Below are positions 1 through 5,254 of a stretch of 5,254 nt of DNA, piece after piece (the stretch's first letter is position 1; each line of letters starts with the position of its first letter). The notes below the pieces were generated by a model. That model worked only from the letters and a program-made list of their open reading frames with translations. It was not told where the DNA came from and made no database searches. Where the stretch lies: contig DAIEQP010000275.1 in the NCBI GenBank assembly GCA_027347805.1, positions 1-5,254 on the forward strand, in the 5' to 3' direction. Both the position numbers and the translations under genes were made by a program. Origin of the DNA: Ignavibacteria bacterium. Lineage in GTDB: Bacteria > Bacteroidota > Ignavibacteria > Ignavibacteriales > Melioribacteraceae.

Positions 1-828
1 AATCATAAAACAAAACCTTTGGATGAATTAATTAACGAAGCAACTTCACTTGCACACAAAGGTGTCAAGGAATTGATTATAATCGGGCAGGACACATCTG
101 ATTATGGAAATGATATTTATGGGAAAAGGAATGGCGCCGAATTACTGCGCAAACTTTCCGAAATTAATGGAATTGAATGGATCCGCCTGTTATATGTTTA
201 CCCTTCCCATTTTCCTGATGATATGATTGATGAGATCGCTAACAATCCTAAGGTATGCAAGTATATTGATATACCGCTCCAGCATATTTCCGATAATGTA
301 TTAAAATCAATGAGAAGAGGCATTACAAAAAGAAGAACCAAAGAACTTTTACATGATCTAAAAAATAGAATTCCAGGTTTAACTTTGAGAACGACATTCA
401 TCGTTGGATATCCAAACGAAACTGAAACAGAATTTCAGGAGCTCTGCGATTTTATAAAAGAGATAAAATTTGACCGGGTTGGAGTTTTCAATTATTCAAT
501 TGAAGAAAACACACCAAGCTTTATTCTTGGAGATCCGGTAACTGCTGAGCAAAAAGAAAACCGCAAAGCAGCACTTATGGAAATCCAGCAGGAAATTTCG
601 GAAGAAAAGAATAGAGCTTTGATTGGCAAACAGTTAAAAATGATTATAGATGAATTTGACGGAGAACATTACATTGGCAGATCCGAAAGAGATGCGCCCG
701 AAGTTGACGGAGAAATTTTGATAAAATCAGACAACAAACTAAGTGTCGGAATGTTTTATAACGTTGAAATTATCGATTGTAATGAGTATGATCTGTTTGG
801 AAAAATAAATTTTCCTGAAGGAATTTAA
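1..828 (+). CDS. rimO: Ribosomal protein S12 methylthiotransferase RimO, 3' part (5' end outside window)
   Basis: RimO is a cytoplasmic radical-SAM enzyme that adds a methylthio group to the conserved aspartate of ribosomal protein S12. Frame 1 is open from the first base, and 275 residues are visible. The family is usually about 430-440 residues, so roughly 160 N-terminal residues, including the N-terminal MTTase domain and the radical-SAM CxxxCxxC motif, lie upstream. Visible marks are VKELIIIGQDTSDYG (about residues 22-36), YPSHFP (67-72), the IPLQHISD..LKSMRRG stretch (91-107), RTTFIVGYPNET (130-141), and VGVFNYSIEENTP followed by the RimO-like run into EIQQEIS. The C-terminal TRAM domain carries GRSERDAPEVDG (226-237). 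The YP..P and DIPLQH..D..L..MRR motifs and the D-APE-DG TRAM signature fit RimO better than the tRNA enzymes MiaB or MtaB. The TTG at base 19 is an internal leucine, since homology continues upstream of it. The next gene starts one base after the stop. Confidence 0.93.
   Translation, partial: NHKTKPLDELINEATSLAHKGVKELIIIGQDTSDYGNDIYGKRNGAELLRKLSEINGIEWIRLLYVYPSHFPDDMIDEIANNPKVCKYIDIPLQHISDNVLKSMRRGITKRRTKELLHDLKNRIPGLTLRTTFIVGYPNETETEFQELCDFIKEIKFDRVGVFNYSIEENTPSFILGDPVTAEQKENRKAALMEIQQEISEEKNRALIGKQLKMIIDEFDGEHYIGRSERDAPEVDGEILIKSDNKLSVGMFYNVEIIDCNEYDLFGKINFPEGI
818..822 (+). promoter_or_regulatory. Ribosome binding site for the GWxTD gene
   Basis: AAGGA lies seven bases before the ATG at 830, inside the last codons of rimO. 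It supports the 830 start and suggests that ribosomes finishing rimO can reinitiate on the next gene. It is a sequence match only. Confidence 0.6.
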
Positions 829-829
829 A

Positions 830-2101
830 ATGAAAAGAATATTCTTGTTTTTTGCCTTAATAAACGGATACCTGTTTTCGCAGGTTGAATATTCAAGAGA
901 AAATGCCGCAATTGGCAACTCAGCATTCTTCTATCAAACCGCAGCTTACAAAAGCAGCAAGCCTGGTAAAACAAGAATTGATTCTTATATCCAGGTTCCT
1001 TATTCAAGTCTTTCTTTTGTAAAAAAAGAAAATGAATTTGATGCATCTTACACAATTGAACTTACTTTGTATGATGAGAAAAAAGACAACATACTTTCTG
1101 AGAGAAACTGGAAGGAAAAAATAAAGACTGGTTCTTTTGAAGAAACTTTATCAAGAAAAAATTTCAATCTGAGTTATAAAGCGCTTGATTTAACACCGGG
1201 CAATTATGTAATCAAAATAATGCTTGAAGATGGTAATTCAAACAGAACTTCCTCAAAAGAAAACAAATTAACTGTAAGAGCCATTACAGATTCTGTATCT
1301 TTAAGCGATGTAATGCTGATTACCGAGATAATTAAAGATTCATCCAATAACAGAATTGTACCTAACATTTCAAATTTTGTTACAAACCATGATGACTCCC
1401 TTTCTTTTTTCTTTACGCTCTATTCGAATAAAGAACAGGAATTTTACATTGAGTACTATATTACCGATCCGCAGAAAAACAACACGACAAAACAGTTAAA
1501 TCCATACAAAGCAAAAGTGGGCGCAAACGTAATTACTTCATTAATGAAAAAACTTTCTTTCGCTATGGGCAATTATGATTTGAAAATAGTAGTTAAGGAT
1601 AAAAACTGGAATGAGATCACTTCAATTCAAAAATCTTTTGTTTCCGGCATTTACGGAATCCCCTTATCAATTGTTGACCTTGATAAAGCTGTTACGCAAT
1701 TAATTTACATTGCCACCTCAGAGGAAAAAGATTTTATAGAAGAAGCAAAAGATTATAATGAAAAACTAAAACGCTTTCTTAGTTTCTGGGATAAGAAAAA
1801 ACCAAATCCAAGTGTTGAAGAGAATCCGATATTGATTGAATATTACCGCAGGATTGAATACGCAAATAAAAATTTCAAGGGATTTAGTGAAGGATGGAGA
1901 TCGGACATGGGAATGATTTATGTTACATTCGGTCCCCCCAGCCAGGTTGAAAGGCACCCAATGGATTCAAATTCAAAACCGTATGAAATTTGGTACTATT
2001 ATGAATTAGACAGAAGTTTTGTTTTTGTTGATGATACCGGATTTAACGACTACAGATTATATAATCCTGATTACAGTCGCTGGCCAGGTTACAGACAGTA
2101 A
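830..2101 (+). CDS. Exported GWxTD-domain protein
   Basis: The 423-residue protein begins with a short signal peptide (MKR, then a hydrophobic stretch to about residue 17, with likely cleavage before QVEYS), so it should act in the periplasm or envelope. No lipobox cysteine is seen. Residues about 50-150 and 185-272 each look like a beta-rich, Ig-like module ending in a related stretch: PGNYVIKIMLEDGN (123-136) and MGNYDLKIVVKDKN (246-259). A helical segment follows, LIYIATSEEKDFIEEA to EYYRRIEYANKNF (about 291-349). The C-terminal GWxTD domain comes next, with GWRSD at 355-359, IYVTFGPP at 363-370, PYEIWYY at 384-390 and FVFVDDTGF..YRL at 397-410. These match the family well, although the motif threonine is serine here. 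The biochemical role of GWxTD proteins is not established to my knowledge, and I assign none. The gene starts one base after rimO and ends 26 bases before the kinase gene, so it is probably cotranscribed with them. Confidence 0.9.
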   Translation: MKRIFLFFALINGYLFSQVEYSRENAAIGNSAFFYQTAAYKSSKPGKTRIDSYIQVPYSSLSFVKKENEFDASYTIELTLYDEKKDNILSERNWKEKIKTGSFEETLSRKNFNLSYKALDLTPGNYVIKIMLEDGNSNRTSSKENKLTVRAITDSVSLSDVMLITEIIKDSSNNRIVPNISNFVTNHDDSLSFFFTLYSNKEQEFYIEYYITDPQKNNTTKQLNPYKAKVGANVITSLMKKLSFAMGNYDLKIVVKDKNWNEITSIQKSFVSGIYGIPLSIVDLDKAVTQLIYIATSEEKDFIEEAKDYNEKLKRFLSFWDKKKPNPSVEENPILIEYYRRIEYANKNFKGFSEGWRSDMGMIYVTFGPPSQVERHPMDSNSKPYEIWYYYELDRSFVFVDDTGFNDYRLYNPDYSRWPGYRQ

Positions 2102-2109
2102 AATAATTT

Positions 2110-2113
2110 GGAG
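2110..2113 (+). promoter_or_regulatory. Possible ribosome binding site before the PfkB-type kinase gene
   Basis: GGAG lies 14 bases before the preferred ATG at 2128, which is longer than usual. It is only two bases before an in-frame TTG at 2116, which is too short. The family N-terminus (MILTVTLNP) decides for ATG 2128, so this site is either stretched or not used. Confidence 0.3.
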
Positions 2114-2127
2114 AATTGATATTTAAA

Positions 2128-3096
2128 ATGATTCTAACTGTTACATTAAATCCATTACTAGAAAGAAGAATGATTTTTCATTCGGTTACTCTTGGCGGAG
2201 AATTCAGATGCAGAAAAGAATTTTTTACAGCTGGCGGCAAAGGGATTAATGTTTCGAGGCAGCTAAACCAGTTTGGAATGAAGAATCAAGCATTTACATT
2301 TCTTGGAGGGAATAACGGCAAAGTTTTAAGACACTGTTTAACAGATGATCAAATTGAATTTTCTGTTGTCTCATCAAAATCTGAAACAAGAAGTGCAGAT
2401 TTAATTATTGAAGAAGACAATAAAAGACTAACCACACTTTTTGGTACAAACAGTTATGTAACAAGTGAGGAAGCAAGTGAATTCAAAAATAAACTCGAGA
2501 AGATGATTCAAAATTGTTCTGCCGTTGTTTTATCCGGTAGTTCTCCCTGCCCCGAAACCGACGATATTTTTCCATACGCAATTCAACTTGCACACCAACA
2601 TGATAAAACATCAATTCTTGATACGTACGGGTTACATCTAAAAAACTGTATTGAAGCAGCGCCAACTATTATTCACAACAATGTTACAGAATTGGAAAAA
2701 TCGCTTAATATCAATTTGCATAGTGAAGAAAGTAAAATTGATTTTTTAATGCAGCTCTATAAAAAAGGAATAAAGCTGAGTTTTATTACTGATGGGCCCG
2801 GACCGGCGTATGCTGCAAAGTTTGATTACATATATAAAATTGAATCGCCCCAGATTGAAGTTGTTGACGCAACTGGCAGCGGCGATGCCTTTGTAGCCGG
2901 AATTGTTTATGGAATGGAAAACTCAACTGTGTTTGAGGAAATGATTAAAAGTTCTAGCGCACTTGGCGTTGCAAACGCAACAACTCAGAACACATGTGCA
3001 GTTTCAATAGAATTAATGGAACAATATCTTGATAAAATTACGATTTCTACAATCGGCAAAAAAATGAAGCTAATTGATGATTCGCCAAGCTATTAA
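2128..3096 (+). CDS. PfkB-family sugar kinase, 1-phosphofructokinase/LacC type
   Basis: This is a 322-residue cytoplasmic ATP-dependent kinase of the ribokinase/PfkB fold. Its relatives phosphorylate fructose-1-phosphate, tagatose-6-phosphate or fructose-6-phosphate. ATG 2128 gives the typical 1-phosphofructokinase-like start MILTVTLNP. The glycine-rich substrate motif AGGKGINVSR spans residues 35-44. VVLSGSSP (133-140) takes the place of the usual SGSLP segment. NNVTELE (184-190) keeps the metal-linked NxxE (N185, E188). ITDGPGPA (220-227) occupies the anion/nucleotide loop. The second PfkB signature DATGSGDAFVAG (247-258) carries the catalytic base D253. The length is close to the usual 305-320. 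Oddities are NPLLE at 8-12, where the family normally has NPALD with Asp contacting the sugar, and HNN where KPN is common. The tail after about residue 300 extends slightly past the core fold and overlaps the next gene. The substrate cannot be fixed from sequence, so I give no gene symbol. Confidence 0.88.
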   Translation: MILTVTLNPLLERRMIFHSVTLGGEFRCRKEFFTAGGKGINVSRQLNQFGMKNQAFTFLGGNNGKVLRHCLTDDQIEFSVVSSKSETRSADLIIEEDNKRLTTLFGTNSYVTSEEASEFKNKLEKMIQNCSAVVLSGSSPCPETDDIFPYAIQLAHQHDKTSILDTYGLHLKNCIEAAPTIIHNNVTELEKSLNINLHSEESKIDFLMQLYKKGIKLSFITDGPGPAYAAKFDYIYKIESPQIEVVDATGSGDAFVAGIVYGMENSTVFEEMIKSSSALGVANATTQNTCAVSIELMEQYLDKITISTIGKKMKLIDDSPSY

Positions 3097-4873
3097 TATT
3101 ATCAGATTATTTTTAGTACGATTTACCTCTTTAATTCTTTTTTCAATCACATTCATCATTTCAGGTTTAACTGCAGCCCAAACAATTTCTAAGATTGAAA
3201 TTAACGGCGCCAAAGTTTTCTCAACTAAAGAATACATAAACTGGATGGGAATTAATTCCGGTCAGAAATATTTTCCGGGCATTGAAGAATCGGCAGCAAA
3301 CAAAATCGGAGAATCGCTTAGCAGTGAAGGTTATTATCATTCAAGCACAAAAACGACAGCGCAAAAAAACGATTCTTCCAAAATCATCCTTGTAATCGAT
3401 ATTAATGAAGGCACACCCACTTTCATTCGCAATATTACTGTAAAAGAAAAATTAAACGATTCACTTTATGTTTTCCAAAAACTAAGGGAGTTGTCTGGAT
3501 CAGTTTTTTCATCTTCAATTTTAGAACATTCATTTGATATCATACTTACAAACTATGAGAACAATGGATTCCCCTTTTCAAATATCAAGATAGCAACATT
3601 TAGTTTTGCGGATGATTCCATCAGTGGAAAACATTTTGTTGATATAATTTTATCCATTGCAGAAGGAGAAAGAAGCCGGATCGACAAGATTGAAATCGAG
3701 GGTAATTCTAAAACAAAACCCGATGTAATTATTCGCGCAACAAGAATTAATACCGGAGAACTCTATTCCCAAAAACTTCTCGATCAGATTCCAGCACGAT
3801 TAAACCGTTTGCGTTTTTTTGAACCTATCGAACAGCCATCTTTTTTTTTAACCAACAATAACGAAGGTGTTTTAAAAATCTTAGTGAAGGAAAAAGAGAC
3901 TAACAACTTCGACGGGATTATCGGCTACGTCCCATCAAACAGTCAAAATGAAAATGGATACTTCACCGGTTTTGTTAATATAAATCTGATTAATCTATTT
4001 GGCACAGGAAGAAGCGCTCAAATAAAGTGGCAGCAGGAAAATCGAAATTCACAGGAGCTAGAGCTGCACTATCTTGAACCATGGCTGTTTAACTATCCAT
4101 TTAATATCGGCATGAGTTTGTTTCAACGCAAGCAGGACTCAACCTATGTTCAAAGAAATTTTGAAATTAACATTGATTATCTGGCTAGCGAAGATGTTTT
4201 TGCTTCCTTGATAATCAACACTCAATCAACTATACCGAGCGAAGCCGGCCAGAATATTTTTACAGTTTTTAATTCCACTTCATTCACAACAGGATTCAAA
4301 TTAAATCTAGATTCGAGAGATGATTATTACGCTCCCACCAAAGGTGTTTATTTTAACAGCGTTTATAAATTCACGCAAAAAAACATTAGCGGACCGGCAA
4401 AGTTTATATCTAATGATATGCAGACACAATTCAATCAGCAGCGAATTGAATTTGATTTTTCATATTTCAGGGAATTATTTCTGAACCAGGTTGGCGCAAT
4501 TTCAGTTCATGCAAGAGAATTAAGAGGCTCAAACCTTGAGTTAAGCGATTTTTATTTTCTAGGCGGAACGAATTCTCTGCGCGGATACCGAGAAAAACAA
4601 TTTGCAGGTAATCGGATTTTCTGGTCAAATCTGGAATACAGATATTTACTTTCAAGAAGATCGTATGCATTTCTTTTTTTTGATACCGGATACTTTCTTC
4701 GAAACGAAGATGGAATAACAAATCTTCCTCAAATTTCCGAATTTAATTTGGGTTACGGATTCGGATTAGATATTGAAACAAGTTTGGGAGTTCTGGGAAT
4801 AAGTTTTGCACTTGGCAAAGGAGATTCATTTTCAGACGGCAAAATTCATTTTGGAATTAAAAACGAATTTTGA
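3077..4873 (+). CDS. Omp85-family outer-membrane protein (BamA/TamA-like, three POTRA domains)
   Basis: This 598-residue protein is predicted to sit in the outer membrane, where Omp85 proteins insert or export other proteins. A signal peptide (basic MIRQ...R, hydrophobic core LFSITFIISG, probable cut after LTAA near residue 34) is followed by three POTRA-like repeats at about 36-112, 115-197 and 199-272. They show the usual IEI.G start and end in acidic INEG/IAEG/VKEK segments. The beta-barrel runs from about 277 to the C-terminus. It shows LDSRDDYYAPTKG (411-423), typical of Omp85 barrels, and the L6-loop motif GGTNSLRGY (496-504), the family's [VIL]RG[FY] hallmark. The last residue is Phe, as in the outer-membrane beta-signal. 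BamA usually has five POTRAs and about 800 residues, so this shorter protein is more like TamA or an accessory paralogue than the main BamA. Its client is unknown. ATG 3077 is preferred over TTG 3074. No Shine-Dalgarno is visible, and the start overlaps the kinase gene by 20 bases, suggesting translational coupling. Confidence 0.9.
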   Translation: MIRQAINIIRLFLVRFTSLILFSITFIISGLTAAQTISKIEINGAKVFSTKEYINWMGINSGQKYFPGIEESAANKIGESLSSEGYYHSSTKTTAQKNDSSKIILVIDINEGTPTFIRNITVKEKLNDSLYVFQKLRELSGSVFSSSILEHSFDIILTNYENNGFPFSNIKIATFSFADDSISGKHFVDIILSIAEGERSRIDKIEIEGNSKTKPDVIIRATRINTGELYSQKLLDQIPARLNRLRFFEPIEQPSFFLTNNNEGVLKILVKEKETNNFDGIIGYVPSNSQNENGYFTGFVNINLINLFGTGRSAQIKWQQENRNSQELELHYLEPWLFNYPFNIGMSLFQRKQDSTYVQRNFEINIDYLASEDVFASLIINTQSTIPSEAGQNIFTVFNSTSFTTGFKLNLDSRDDYYAPTKGVYFNSVYKFTQKNISGPAKFISNDMQTQFNQQRIEFDFSYFRELFLNQVGAISVHARELRGSNLELSDFYFLGGTNSLRGYREKQFAGNRIFWSNLEYRYLLSRRSYAFLFFDTGYFLRNEDGITNLPQISEFNLGYGFGLDIETSLGVLGISFALGKGDSFSDGKIHFGIKNEF

Positions 4874-4939
4874 TAAAATATTTTTATTTTTATTTGAAAA
4901 ATTATTTTGGCTTTACCCGATTAAAAACAGGAAAATATT
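4874..4939 (+). other. 66-base AT-rich intergenic gap
   Basis: This is the only gap of any size between genes in the window. It is strongly A/T-rich and holds a GC-free palindrome (AAAATATTTT, 4875-4884) and T-rich runs, but no GC-stemmed hairpin that would make a convincing terminator. A TTGAAA at 4894-4899 has no good -10 partner at normal spacing. Whether the reductase has its own promoter or is read through from the Omp85 gene cannot be told from sequence. Confidence 0.5.
4929..4932 (+). promoter_or_regulatory. Ribosome binding site for the aldo-keto reductase gene
   Basis: AGGA sits seven bases before the ATG at 4940, a normal spacing. It supports that start, which also matches the N-terminal length of Gpr/YghZ proteins. 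Confidence 0.6.
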
Positions 4940-5254
4940 ATGAGTAAATATGTTGCAGATGAAAGCAGGTATGATAAAATGATTTACCGCCGCTGCGGGA
5001 AAAGCGGTATAAAACTTCCTGCTATATCTCTTGGTCTATGGCATAACTTCGGCGGCGTTGATGTTTTTGAAAACTATCGACAGATTTTATGGCGTGCATT
5101 TGATGCGGGAATAACTCATTTCGATCTTGCAAATAATTATGGCCCTCCTCCCGGCTCCGCTGAAGAGAATTTTGGAATTGTCCTGCATAAAGATTTTCTT
5201 GCGCATAGAGACGAAATGATAATTTCAACAAAGGCCGGTTATTGGATGTGGAAT
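4940..5254 (+). CDS. gpr: Aldo-keto reductase of the Gpr/YghZ type, 5' part (3' end outside window)
   Basis: The first 105 codons of a cytoplasmic NADPH-dependent aldo-keto reductase are visible; family members are about 330-350 residues, so about two thirds is missing to the right. E. coli Gpr (YghZ, AKR14) reduces L-glyceraldehyde 3-phosphate and methylglyoxal. The similarity to it is strong throughout: MIYRRCGKSGIKLPAISLG (14-32), LWHNFGGV, FDAGITHFDLANNYGPPPG (54-72), SAEENFG and DEMIISTKAGYWMW (91-104). Three of the four AKR catalytic residues are in view: D62, Y67 (in DLANNYG) and K98 (in STKAG). The catalytic histidine would lie just beyond the edge. The SAEENFG and NNYGPPPG segments fit Gpr better than generic AKRs or potassium-channel beta subunits, its relatives. 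The start is supported by AGGA at 4929-4932. It lies 66 bases after the Omp85 gene in the same direction, with no clear promoter. Confidence 0.92.
   Translation, partial: MSKYVADESRYDKMIYRRCGKSGIKLPAISLGLWHNFGGVDVFENYRQILWRAFDAGITHFDLANNYGPPPGSAEENFGIVLHKDFLAHRDEMIISTKAGYWMWN

Noticed and set aside
19..21. TTG as a start codon for the rimO reading frame
   Set aside because: The frame is open to base 1 and the residues before it also fit RimO, so this is an internal leucine of a gene cut by the window edge.
198..401. Minus-strand open frame of 67 codons inside rimO; similar ones at 825-1055, 1766-1957, 2483-2665, 4467-4721 and 5022-5231
   Set aside because: Each lies antisense to a well-supported gene, none resembles a known family, and none has independent start signals.
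2116..2118. TTG as start of the PfkB-type kinase
   Set aside because: It is only two bases after GGAG, and it would add MIFK before MILTVTLNP, which is where the family normally begins.
4874..4910. Possible terminator after the Omp85 gene (AAAATATTTT palindrome and T-rich runs)
   Set aside because: The stem has no G-C pair, so it would be too weak for an intrinsic terminator; it looks like AT-rich spacer.
4894..4924. TTGAAA ... GATTAA as a promoter, and TATTTTG (4903-4909) as a Bacteroidota -7 box
   Set aside because: The spacing is 19 with a poor -10 in the first case; the second is one base short of TAnnTTTG and has no well-placed -33 TTTG.
4985..5009. TACCGC ... GCGGTA inverted repeat near the 5' end of the reductase gene
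   Set aside because: It falls on the conserved YRRCGKSG codons and is explained by coding constraint; there is no other sign of a regulatory hairpin.

Overview
The window is AT-rich. Five genes lie head to tail on the + strand and fill almost all of it; no gene on the - strand could be supported. The gene content (a RimO-type methylthiotransferase, a GWxTD-domain exported protein, a PfkB sugar kinase, a short Omp85 protein and a Gpr/YghZ-type aldo-keto reductase) and the A/T-biased codons suggest a Gram-negative bacterium of the Bacteroidota/Ignavibacteria (FCB) side of the tree. That placement is inferred from family distribution; no rRNA or other phylogenetic marker is present.

Layout: (1) 1-828 is the 3' part of rimO. 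Its start and the [4Fe-4S] cysteine motif lie upstream of the window. (2) 830-2101 encodes an exported GWxTD-domain protein that begins one base after the rimO stop. (3) 2128-3096 encodes a PfkB-family sugar kinase of the 1-phosphofructokinase/LacC type. (4) 3077-4873 encodes a three-POTRA Omp85 outer-membrane protein whose start lies inside the end of the kinase gene. (5) After a 66-base gap, 4940-5254 is the 5' part of an aldo-keto reductase very like E. coli Gpr/YghZ; it runs off the right edge.

The first four genes are packed so tightly (gaps of 1 and 26 bases, then a 20-base overlap) that they are probably one transcript. Two are envelope proteins (GWxTD and Omp85), one is a cytoplasmic sugar kinase and one a ribosome-modifying enzyme, so no single pathway is obvious. 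The reductase may be a separate unit or read-through; its 5' gap holds a good ribosome binding site but no convincing promoter or terminator.

I see no mobile element, CRISPR array, RNA gene or clearly new system. The points most worth a second look are the poorly understood GWxTD protein beside an Omp85 protein, the Asp-to-Glu change at the sugar-binding position of the kinase, the kinase/Omp85 gene overlap, and a nine-T run inside the Omp85 gene.
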